A DNA stretch of 6,131 nucleotides, taken from Verrucomicrobiales bacterium (GTDB lineage: Bacteria > Verrucomicrobiota > Verrucomicrobiia > Limisphaerales > UBA9464). Shown here in pieces: positions 1 through 6,131 of the stretch (position 1 is its first letter; the number at the start of each line of letters is the position of its first letter). A program made the translations under genes and the position numbers. The notes under the pieces are model-generated. The model did no database searches. It was not told where the DNA came from and worked only from the letters and a program-made list of their open reading frames with translations. The stretch is taken from positions 1 to 6,131 of the forward strand of contig DLVS01000160.1 of NCBI GenBank assembly GCA_003445095.1. Direction: 5' to 3'.

Positions 1-2146
1 GTCCGCTTCCGATGACCAGGTCGTCCCAGCCATCTTGATTCAAATCGCCCCAACAGACGGCCGGGCCGAGTTGACTGAGCCGTCGTGGCAGTAGGGGCTG
101 CCGCGTGAAATCGTCAAAGGGTTGTTCGACGTGATGATGGCCGAGCCGAGAACTGACGTTGGTAAACCAGGGCGTCGGGGCCGCGTGAGGTTTGGCAGCG
201 CTTACCTCGCCTGCCGGTTCTACGATTTCGATCCATTGGTTCGGCGCCAACCCAGTCCACTCTGATCTACGGCCGCTGCGCCACGTCACGGTGACGTTGA
301 GTCTATTTGTGAGGCTTCCCGCCGCAAAAACCCGCGCCGGCTCATCGCCCGACAGGTAGCGCCCCCCGGCTATGATCTCCTGGCTTTGCGTCACCGGGCC
401 GCCGGTCACAATAATCCGGGCGCCGATAGCTTGGGTGTTGGGTGGCTGACCCCGCAGACGAACGGCGAGTCGAGGCGCCGCCGAATTATTTCGGAGCAAT
501 GTTGCCGGCGCGTTTTGATTGTTAAGAACTACATCAAGGTCGCCATCGTGATCCATGTCCGCCAGCGCGATTCCTTGGGAGATTCCAGTGAGGTCGAATC
601 CCCACTCACGACTCACGTCCGCAAACGTCAGATCGCCGCGGTTGCGAAACGCCAAGTTCGGCAGCGCCAGGGACGGAAATCGGCGGCGCAACTGCAAGGC
701 CGCTGCGTCCGGCAGTTTGTCCCGCTGCCGAATGGCTTCGATTTCTTCAGCGACATCCACATTCTGCACATCACGTTCAAACCCAGTCGAAATCAGCACA
801 TCTTCATACCCGTCGAGATCCACGTCCAAGAGGACCGGCGACCACGACCAACCGGAGGCGGCCAAGCCCGCGTACCATGCCGCCTCCGCGAATGTCCCAT
901 CTCCCCGCCCGAGGAACAGCGTGTTTCGTGCGCACTGCGGCCGCGCTTCACTTCCGGTGAAGGACTCGGGTTCAGCTCCTCGCGCGGCCGCCTCAATCTG
1001 GCGACGCACCGGATCACGGCTGAGCATGTCGGTGACAAAAAAGTCGTCGAAGCCGTCACGATTCAAATCGCCGAAATCGACACCCATGGAAAACCAACTG
1101 GTCTTGCGAATCGCAGTCCGCGGGATCGCGCGGAGATTTCCGCGCCCGTCGTTGAGCCAGATCCGGTCTGGTGACGCCAAATCGTTGCACACGTACAAGT
1201 CGGGAGCGCCGTCACCGTTAATGTCCCGAAACATCGCTGCCAATCCCCAGTCATACGGCGTCGCAGTTAGGGCTTCGCCCCGTTCATCCCGAAATGCGCC
1301 ACTCGTAAATGGAATCGCCGTAAAGCGGCCCTGTCCGTCGTTCCAGTATAATACGTCGGCTTCCCCGTGTTCGTTGATGTGTCCTTGCGAATCCACGGAA
1401 AATCGCCCGAGTAAATCCGGCTCAGTAGTCGGCCGACCATTCACCGCCGTCACCGTAGGTTGGCCATTGACCCGCTTGATCTCGAACCGTTGCTGAAACT
1501 CATCGCGTACCGTCGAAGTGCGGTAGTTCACGACGTAAAGGTCCAAGTCCCCATCGCCGTCGATATCCGCCAGCGCCAGCGAAGTCGCCCCCGATTTCCC
1601 GCCGAGCCTAACTTCTTCCGTAACGTCCTGGAAAACGCCGCGTCCGTCGTTCCGCCAACAGCGCGTGCCGACGCCGATGCCATTGACCAACAAATCAAGA
1701 TCACCGTCACCATCCAAATCCGCCAGGACCGCTCCGGTGGCGTCGAATTGCTTCAGTTTGGATTGGGTTCCCAGCGCGGCCGCGGTGATGTTCGTAAATC
1801 GCCAATCACCCAGATTTCGAAACAGCGCGCTGCCACCGTTCAGTCCCGATAAAAAGACGTCGCACCAGCCGTCGCCGTCAACATCGCCTAACGCGACTCC
1901 CGAGCCGTTCAGAAGGATGTGATTGGTCAAGGAGCGGTCCAGGGAGAGGTGATTCGTGAACGACAACCCGGTGGTCTCCGGAGCAAGTTCGGAAAATCCT
2001 GAACGTCCCGGCGCCAATGCTGAAAGGCGCGCGGCCCGGCCAACCGCTTGCGTCACCCATTCCAAGGGTTCGGCGGCAACCGACCCCAACCAACCGAAGG
2101 CTACGACCAAACTGATAAGAACAATGGAGAGGTGAGGCTTGGTCAT
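1..2146 (-). CDS. Secreted FG-GAP/VCBS repeat protein with ASPIC/UnbV domain (CRTAC1-like), C-terminus beyond window
   Basis: Seen: the minus-strand frame from ATG at 2146 stays open for 715 codons to the left edge with no stop, so the 3' end is missing. Residues 1-25 are a signal peptide (Lys3, hydrophobic core about 6-21, VAA before Glu26), so the product is exported. Eight calcium-type DxDxDG-like loops follow: 88-96, 143-151, 194-202, 308-316, 360-368, 441-449, 530-538 and 701-709. Most are followed by blade-closing phrases such as VFQDVTEEVRLG (171-182) and LTFADVSREWGF (506-517). Residues about 570-645 match an ASPIC/UnbV domain: AIGARIIVTGG (573-583), GGRYLSGDEP (594-603), VTWRSGRRSEW (620-630). 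A second propeller module opens at 660. Family knowledge: FG-GAP repeats form seven-bladed, calcium-binding propellers used in adhesion or extracellular binding; the UnbV domain has no settled function. Start choice: the in-frame stop lies 51 nt upstream, with only GTG/TTG alternatives between; this ATG places the signal peptide at the N-terminus. There is no clear Shine-Dalgarno. Ligand and role are unknown. Confidence 0.93.
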   Translation of the reverse strand, partial: MTKPHLSIVLISLVVAFGWLGSVAAEPLEWVTQAVGRAARLSALAPGRSGFSELAPETTGLSFTNHLSLDRSLTNHILLNGSGVALGDVDGDGWCDVFLSGLNGGSALFRNLGDWRFTNITAAALGTQSKLKQFDATGAVLADLDGDGDLDLLVNGIGVGTRCWRNDGRGVFQDVTEEVRLGGKSGATSLALADIDGDGDLDLYVVNYRTSTVRDEFQQRFEIKRVNGQPTVTAVNGRPTTEPDLLGRFSVDSQGHINEHGEADVLYWNDGQGRFTAIPFTSGAFRDERGEALTATPYDWGLAAMFRDINGDGAPDLYVCNDLASPDRIWLNDGRGNLRAIPRTAIRKTSWFSMGVDFGDLNRDGFDDFFVTDMLSRDPVRRQIEAAARGAEPESFTGSEARPQCARNTLFLGRGDGTFAEAAWYAGLAASGWSWSPVLLDVDLDGYEDVLISTGFERDVQNVDVAEEIEAIRQRDKLPDAAALQLRRRFPSLALPNLAFRNRGDLTFADVSREWGFDLTGISQGIALADMDHDGDLDVVLNNQNAPATLLRNNSAAPRLAVRLRGQPPNTQAIGARIIVTGGPVTQSQEIIAGGRYLSGDEPARVFAAGSLTNRLNVTVTWRSGRRSEWTGLAPNQWIEIVEPAGEVSAAKPHAAPTPWFTNVSSRLGHHHVEQPFDDFTRQPLLPRRLSQLGPAVCWGDLNQDGWDDLVIGSG
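2072..2146 (-). other. Predicted Sec signal peptide of the FG-GAP/UnbV protein
   Basis: Residues 1-25 begin MTKPHLSIVLISLVVAF, with a single basic residue (Lys3), an uninterrupted hydrophobic stretch, then Gly-Ser-Val-Ala-Ala before Glu26. The small residues at -3 and -1 (Val, Ala) fit signal peptidase I. There is no lipobox cysteine at the cleavage region, so this is not a lipoprotein signal. Export across the inner membrane is therefore likely; whether the protein ends up periplasmic, on the surface or released depends on its missing C-terminus. Confidence 0.8.
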
Positions 2147-2261
2147 GCCCAAGAGACCAGAATGAAACACAATCGGCCTCAACTGCAATCACCCGTAGGG
2201 CTGTGTTTTACCGCGGCCTCGTTCAACTCCGCTGGGATTCCTGAATGACATCACCGAAACA

Positions 2262-2280
2262 TGGGGCACATGGTGCCCCA
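2262..2280 (-). terminator. Perfect 8-bp hairpin, possible weak terminator of the helicase transcript
   Basis: Seen: TGGGGCAC and GTGCCCCA are exact reverse complements separated by three bases, giving a stem of 8 pairs, six of them G-C. On the minus strand it lies about 90 nt past the helicase stop and 115 nt before the next ATG. It is followed there by TGTTTC, not a proper T-run, so intrinsic termination is only possible. The symmetry would equally suit a protein-binding operator or a dispersed palindrome. Confidence 0.35.
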
Positions 2281-2297
2281 CGTAAGCGCACGGTTCA

Positions 2298-2315
2298 CCG
2301 CTTCCTGAAAAGCGG
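2298..2315. repeat. Short inverted repeat, 6-bp stem
   Basis: CCGCTT (2298-2303) and AAGCGG (2310-2315) pair perfectly around a 6-base loop. The stem is short and has no T-run on either side, so a function cannot be assigned; it is notable mainly as part of the cluster after the helicase stop. Confidence 0.35.
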
Positions 2316-2324
2316 CTCCACCCC

Positions 2325-2361
2325 GCGGCGAACTCCAGAGGGGCGAGGTGGAACTCGCCGC
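2325..2361. repeat. Overlapping inverted repeats just past the helicase stop
   Basis: GGCGAG (2342-2347) pairs with CTCGCC (2354-2359) around a 6-base loop, starting about 10 nt downstream of the helicase stop on the minus strand. The right arm can instead pair with a more distant partner: GCGGCGA (2325-2331) with TCGCCGC (2355-2361), a 7-bp stem. The two folds are mutually exclusive. No T-run follows, so this may protect or end the helicase mRNA, or be part of a dispersed repeat; neither is shown. Confidence 0.35.
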
Positions 2362-2369
2362 TACCGAGC

Positions 2370-5300
2370 TCAGTCCTCGCTGAATAGATACTCCAAGTCG
2401 TCCTTGGTCAGATTGGTCGCGAAGCCCTCCTCGCCCAGAACGTCGGAGATCGTTTGCGACTTCTTCTGCTGCAATTCCCAAATCTTCTCCTCCACCGTGC
2501 CCGGGGCGATGAGGCGGTAAGCGTTGACCGTGCGAGTCTGGCCGATCCGGTGCGAGCGATCGATGGCCTGAGCTTCAACGGCCGGATTCCACCAGGGATC
2601 ATACAACACCACATAGCTGGCGGTCGTGAGGTTGAGTCCCGTGCCGGCGGCACGCAGCGAAAGCAGGAACACACAAGCGTCATCCTCGGCTTGGAACGCA
2701 TTGACGACATCCTGACGCGCCTTGGTTTCGCCCGTGAGCATATGCGTTTTGATGCCGCGTTCCTTGCAAGCCGCTTCCAGCAGCTTGAGCATTTCAACGA
2801 ATTGGGAAAAGAGCAGCACTTTGTTGCCCGATTGCAGGATCGGCTCCAGCAGTTCGAATAAAGTATCGGTCTTACCGCTGGCGCTGTCGTTGCCCACTAG
2901 CTTGGGATGACAGCAAATTTGCCGCAGCCGAGTCAGGGCGGCCAAGACGTGCATCTTGGATTTGGCCACACCTTTTTCCTGGAGGGCTTTCATTACTTGT
3001 TCACGGCTGCGGCGCAGTTCAGCCAAATAGAGTTTTCGCTGCTCTTCGTCGAGTTCGCAGTCGCGGCGTTCCTCGATCCGATCCGGCAGGTCCTTCGCCA
3101 CTTGTTTCTTGAGGCGACGTAACATGAGCGGGCGCAAACGCGCACTGAGGCGTCGACGAGCCGTGCCAGGCTCCCAGTCGGGTCCGTCGCCCTTGGGCTC
3201 ATAAGTCTCGTGGAAATGCGTCTGGCTGCCGAGGTAACCCGGCTGGATGAAGTCCACAATGGACCATAAATCGAGCAGCCGATTCTCGAGCGGGGTTCCT
3301 GTGAGTGCCAAGCGTTGGCCCGACTCAATTTCCTTCACAGCCAAGGTCACTTGGGCGTTGGGATTCTTGATAAACTGCGCTTCATCCAGAACGAGGGACC
3401 GGAACTCGAACTTGGCCAATTCCTCAAGGTCGCGCCGGAGAATCGCGTAATTCGTGACCACGATATCGTGCTCGGGAATCTGTTTGCGCAAGTTGTGCCG
3501 GGCCTGACCGGATTGCAGCACCAATACTTTGAAGTGAGGCGTGAATCGTTCGGCTTCGCGTCGCCAGTTGTGCAGCACCGAAGCCGGACACAACACCAAC
3601 GTCGGCTTGGGATCCTTTTTATGTTGGTCATGCAGCCAGGTCAGCCACGCCAGGGTCTGTAACGTTTTTCCAAGTCCCATGTCGTCGGCCAGGATGCCGC
3701 CCAACTTCAGCCGCGACATGTTAGCCAGAAAGTTGAAGCCCTCTTTTTGGTAGGGTCGCAATTCCGCCTTAATCGTCTCAGGAAGTTTTGTGTCGGGAAC
3801 GCCCTTGAAATTGGCGAGTTTGTCCCGCAACTGCGCGACCGCTTTCTCGGACCCGAGTTCGGTCAACGTGGCGTCGTCCAACTGAGTCGCGTGCAGCAGC
3901 GACGCTTTTTGGGCATCGGCGCTGAGTCCCTCGAGGCCCAGACTGGCGGCCGTTTCGTTGGCTTTACGATTCGCATCCACGTCGAGCTCCACCCACCCCC
4001 CATCGGGGAGTTTGACGAATCGCGTCGTCGCCGCGGCGAGCCGCTGGAGGTCGGCGCTACTCAAGCGCATGCCCTCGGCCTCCCATTCCGCGCTCACACT
4101 CAGCCAATCAATGCCTGAGCCCTTGAGGACCAGTTTAGGCTTCACGAGGCGGCGGTTGAGGAACAGGCGTTGGAATGCAGGATTTCCCAGGTACTCCGCA
4201 TCAGGCGGCTTGTCGGGCCAGGTCGTAGCCAACGCGCTGAGAAACATTTCGTTCGCATCCCCCACCCAGAGTCCGGGCTCCGGAGTGAACCAATCCAACT
4301 GCTGTAACCACTGGATCGCGGCTTGAATCCGCGCGTCGTCGATCACCTCGGGGCGATCGGCCTGCCCATTCTTGACCGTGGAAATGCGAGCCCATTCGTG
4401 ACCGTTCCATTGCCATTCCGTGTGGTCGCGCTCACTCACGCACAACAGACGGAGGCGGACGACCTCGTCGGCCAGCTCGAAAACGAAGCGAGGCTTCGCC
4501 GAATGGGTAATGCACAGTTGGGTCCAGTCGGCCTCCGTCGCGGCCGCGGCGCGTTCCTTCTTTGCGTGGTTTCCGTTGCCGCCGTTCTCGGCCGAATGAT
4601 GGGGCCGGCTGGTTTGTGATTTTCGAAGCTCGGTGAGCAGCCGATGGGAGAGCTTTTTGACGGGCAAAACCGGACGTTGTGCCCACGGACCGAGCAACGA
4701 AACAGGCGGCGCATTGCGCAGAATGAAGAATTCATTCTCAACCAGCACCAACACGGGCTGTCCCACGAAGAACTTGCATTCCGACAGCGGGCGAACCTGT
4801 CCGTCCGGCAGGGCCAAGAGATGCGTGAAACTGAGTTCGCTCTCAATGGTGTCGAGATGCGGCTTGAGCTCGGCGATTTGACCGTGGAATTGCAGGCTCG
4901 TTGCTTGCCCGGCCAATTCCAAGCGCGTGCCATGAGCCCAGGTTGCCAGCCACGTGAGAAGGTCGGCGCCGTCGAGGATGAGCATCTCTCCTTCGGCCGC
5001 GCGCGAACCCCAATTGCCGTGCAGCCAATCGATGACCGCCCAATCGTCGGCCGGGAATAGCTCCGCTTCGTGCGCCGCCCGAGTGCGCAGCTCGCACAAG
5101 TCGGACAAGAACCGTTCCTTTTCTCCGGAACGAGACCGAAAGAGGAGGAACTTCAACGCGAGCCTCCATTGGTTCAGATGCTCGTTGACACGGCGCGGCT
5201 CGCAGATAATTCGCAACGCCGCTTTCGGAGCATCGAGGTGGGTGTGGGTCGAAGGCAGCAACCAATTCTCCAACTCTTGAACAAATTGAGTTTCCTTCTC

Positions 5301-5711
5301 GGACTGCTCGACCGCTTGGAAGCGCTCGAAGTTTGCGAACGGCATCAGCTCGGTCGGGAGAGATCGATTCGCCCGGAGGAAGAGCATGGCGACTTCTTCC
5401 AGGCGCGGGCGCCCTTGAGTCGTCTGGATGCGGGACCACCAATCGGTAGCGCCGAAATCGCTTCGGCGGAGCGAGAGCTTTTCGAGGTAATCGTCGAAGA
5501 GCAGGTACGCGCGTTGCGGATCGGGGCAACTCCCGAGCAGCTTCAAGACGGCTTCGCGCTCGGCGACCTTTTCCTTCGAGTCGGCCAGTTCGCGGCGCAA
5601 ATCCGCGAACGAGCCGTAAGTCGTGCTGAGCACCTTGTGGTGAGCATCATATTTTGTACTGGCGACCACCGGCCGAGTAGCCGGCCGGGTAGAACGAGAA
5701 CCTCTTGGCAT
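2370..5711 (-). CDS. SNF2-family DEAD/DEAH-box (DEAQ) ATPase, RapA/Swi2-Snf2 type
   Basis: A complete 1113-residue cytoplasmic ATPase of the SNF2 branch of helicase superfamily 2. Such proteins translocate on duplex DNA to remodel or displace bound proteins, usually without unwinding strands. Seen: LRPYQKEG (651-658); Walker A DDMGLGKT (676-683); Ia LVLCPASVLHNW (705-716); Walker B DEAQ (776-779); motif III LALTGTPLENR (801-811); IV KVLLFSQF (964-971); V SLRAAGTGLNL (1018-1028); VI QAIDRSHRIGQTR (1048-1060). All catalytic residues, including the arginine fingers, are present. Residues 1-640 form a long extension: a basic Pro/Arg-rich tail (1-20), helical stretches, a Gly/Asn/Lys/Ala-rich linker (about 365-393), and a beta-rich part with FVKLPDGGWVEL (565-576), as commonly precedes the ATPase core in bacterial SNF2 proteins. 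I see no SWIM zinc finger. ATG at 5711 is the only usable start after an in-frame TAG 48 nt upstream; there is no Shine-Dalgarno. No nuclease, methylase or other defence partner lies alongside, so its target is unknown. Confidence 0.97.
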   Translation of the reverse strand: MPRGSRSTRPATRPVVASTKYDAHHKVLSTTYGSFADLRRELADSKEKVAEREAVLKLLGSCPDPQRAYLLFDDYLEKLSLRRSDFGATDWWSRIQTTQGRPRLEEVAMLFLRANRSLPTELMPFANFERFQAVEQSEKETQFVQELENWLLPSTHTHLDAPKAALRIICEPRRVNEHLNQWRLALKFLLFRSRSGEKERFLSDLCELRTRAAHEAELFPADDWAVIDWLHGNWGSRAAEGEMLILDGADLLTWLATWAHGTRLELAGQATSLQFHGQIAELKPHLDTIESELSFTHLLALPDGQVRPLSECKFFVGQPVLVLVENEFFILRNAPPVSLLGPWAQRPVLPVKKLSHRLLTELRKSQTSRPHHSAENGGNGNHAKKERAAAATEADWTQLCITHSAKPRFVFELADEVVRLRLLCVSERDHTEWQWNGHEWARISTVKNGQADRPEVIDDARIQAAIQWLQQLDWFTPEPGLWVGDANEMFLSALATTWPDKPPDAEYLGNPAFQRLFLNRRLVKPKLVLKGSGIDWLSVSAEWEAEGMRLSSADLQRLAAATTRFVKLPDGGWVELDVDANRKANETAASLGLEGLSADAQKASLLHATQLDDATLTELGSEKAVAQLRDKLANFKGVPDTKLPETIKAELRPYQKEGFNFLANMSRLKLGGILADDMGLGKTLQTLAWLTWLHDQHKKDPKPTLVLCPASVLHNWRREAERFTPHFKVLVLQSGQARHNLRKQIPEHDIVVTNYAILRRDLEELAKFEFRSLVLDEAQFIKNPNAQVTLAVKEIESGQRLALTGTPLENRLLDLWSIVDFIQPGYLGSQTHFHETYEPKGDGPDWEPGTARRRLSARLRPLMLRRLKKQVAKDLPDRIEERRDCELDEEQRKLYLAELRRSREQVMKALQEKGVAKSKMHVLAALTRLRQICCHPKLVGNDSASGKTDTLFELLEPILQSGNKVLLFSQFVEMLKLLEAACKERGIKTHMLTGETKARQDVVNAFQAEDDACVFLLSLRAAGTGLNLTTASYVVLYDPWWNPAVEAQAIDRSHRIGQTRTVNAYRLIAPGTVEEKIWELQQKKSQTISDVLGEEGFATNLTKDDLEYLFSED

Positions 5712-5775
5712 GACAATTAAGTGACTATCAAACAGACGTAGTGCGCTATCTTCTCTCTAAAGCCCCCTCTGAGCG

Positions 5776-5931
5776 TCAACAAGGAAGTGAAGAAAATCGC
5801 GGAGCGTCCTTACGCAACGCGGAGATCTGTTGTTGGACCTCAAGCATTTTCGCGAGAAAAAGTGATTCAGCTAATTTCGTTCCCTCAGTTGGTTTCCGCT
5901 CTTGCCGGCGGATTAAGCGAGAAACCCACGC
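5776..5931 (-). other. Possible small ORF or gene remnant upstream of the helicase
   Basis: Seen: between an in-frame TGA at 5932-5934 and a stop at 5776-5778, 51 codons are open. The middle reads GTKLAESLFLAKMLEVQQQ and then ISALRKDAPRF, rich in Leu, Ala, Lys, Glu and Gln, like an amphipathic helix. The only ATG (5847) would give just 23 residues, and no Shine-Dalgarno precedes it; the rest lacks a standard start. It ends 64 nt before the helicase ATG on the same strand. It could be a short upstream peptide, the decayed tail of a gene, or chance. I do not recognise it. Confidence 0.2.
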
Positions 5932-5963
5932 TCAAGTGACGAACCGGAGGAGACCGCTGGGCA

Positions 5964-5982
5964 GCGGGGGCAATGCCCCGCC
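5964..5982. repeat. GC-rich imperfect hairpin
   Basis: GGGGC (5967-5971) and GCCCC (5975-5979) pair around AAT, and the stem extends outward with GC/GC if one G is bulged. There is no T-run on either side. It resembles in style the palindrome at 2262-2280 (a G-run, a three-base loop, a C-run), although the sequences differ. It could be a terminator stem of an upstream minus-strand gene or a REP-like element; neither is established. Confidence 0.3.
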
Positions 5983-6131
5983 ATTCCTTCGCCGTGATTT
6001 GCAAGCAGACGCGTCGCCACTCCCATCCTTGCCGCCAAGACGCCGTTTGGCCGGCGCAGTCCACGAACTGGGAAGCCCCGGCTCGCCTAATTCGATCAAT
6101 CTTCAGTGAACCACCTTTTGTTGCACGTGCA

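Larger units (their letters stand above)
2147..2369. other. Spacer between helicase and propeller genes, rich in inverted repeats
   Basis: These 223 bp separate the helicase stop from the ATG of the next gene on the same strand. I find no coding sequence. The half next to the helicase (about 2262-2369) holds three short inverted repeats, listed separately. The half next to the propeller gene has no convincing promoter hexamers and no Shine-Dalgarno. The clustering of hairpins just after a stop codon suggests a 3' end or a dispersed palindromic repeat. Confidence 0.6.
5712..6131. other. Region without a supported gene, upstream of the helicase
   Basis: These 420 bp hold no coding sequence I can defend. 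The plus-strand frame 5741-6109 gives an Arg/Ser/Pro-rich peptide without domain character and is probably a chance frame. On the minus strand, one frame is open from the right edge (6130) to a stop at 5885-5887 and could in principle be the tail of an upstream gene, but its Trp/Arg-rich translation is unconvincing, and the other two minus frames are also open across much of 5934-6110, which points to base composition rather than coding. A 51-codon frame at 5776-5931 is more protein-like and is listed separately. No promoter hexamers with correct spacing were found before the helicase start. Confidence 0.55.

Noticed and set aside
793..1254. Minus-strand closed frames at 793-1059 and 1063-1254
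   Set aside because: They are in other frames within the propeller gene; the continuous 715-codon frame with regular calcium loops is clearly the real one. I found no frameshift when translating across this stretch.
386..1496. Long plus-strand open frames (262 and 313 codons) at 386-1174 and 555-1496
   Set aside because: They lie antisense to the propeller gene, have no domain character, and are explained by GC-biased codons of the real minus-strand frame.
2147..2190. Promoter for the propeller gene using TTGCAG and TCATTC with 17-base spacing
   Set aside because: Both hexamers are poor matches, so this is indistinguishable from chance.
4432..5529. Alternative minus-strand frames inside the helicase gene, such as 4843-5529
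   Set aside because: These are Arg/Pro/Ser-rich shadows of the SNF2 frame, which is continuous with all motifs.
2370..5711. SNF2 protein as a component of a phage-defence system such as DISARM
   Set aside because: No methylase, nuclease, DUF1998 or phospholipase-D-type partner is in the window, and the neighbour is an exported propeller protein.
5735..5779. Promoter for the helicase using TTGACG at 5774-5779 (minus strand) as a -35 box
   Set aside because: No acceptable -10 hexamer lies 16-18 bases downstream; the AT-rich candidates are at wrong spacings.
6122..6131. Perfect 10-bp palindrome TGCACGTGCA at the right edge
   Set aside because: It is short, at the window boundary and without context; it may be chance or part of something outside the window.

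Overview
The window looks like chromosomal DNA from a GC-rich bacterium (high-50s percent GC by eye). The best guess is the Verrucomicrobiota or a neighbouring PVC-group lineage. That guess rests on a secreted FG-GAP/ASPIC-UnbV propeller protein with a repeated module, a large SNF2-family ATPase with a long N-terminal extension, and the absence of Shine-Dalgarno sequences before both genes. It is inference from remembered family distribution; there is no rRNA or other marker gene here.

Layout, read along the minus strand in transcription order. (1) Positions 6131-5712 are about 420 bp with no gene I can defend; they hold a GC-rich imperfect hairpin and several open but unconvincing minus-strand frames, including a 51-codon stretch (5931-5776) that reads more like protein than its surroundings. 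(2) Positions 5711-2370 encode a complete 1113-residue SNF2/RapA-type DEAD/DEAH-box (DEAQ) ATPase with all helicase motifs intact. (3) Positions 2369-2147 are a 223-bp spacer rich in short inverted repeats, one of them a perfect 8-bp stem that may act as a weak terminator. (4) Positions 2146-1 encode the first 715 residues of a secreted calcium-loop beta-propeller protein: signal peptide, seven FG-GAP/VCBS-type loops, an ASPIC/UnbV domain, then the start of a second propeller that runs off the left edge. This gene has no stop codon in the window, so a search limited to closed reading frames would miss it, although it is clearly real and fills the left third.

The two genes point the same way, but nothing suggests that they share a pathway: one product is cytoplasmic and acts on DNA or chromatin-like complexes, the other is exported. 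The spacer and its inverted repeats argue against tight operon coupling. I see no tRNA, rRNA, CRISPR array, insertion sequence, integrase or recognisable defence cassette. Apart from the large propeller protein and the oddities of the spacers, the region looks ordinary.
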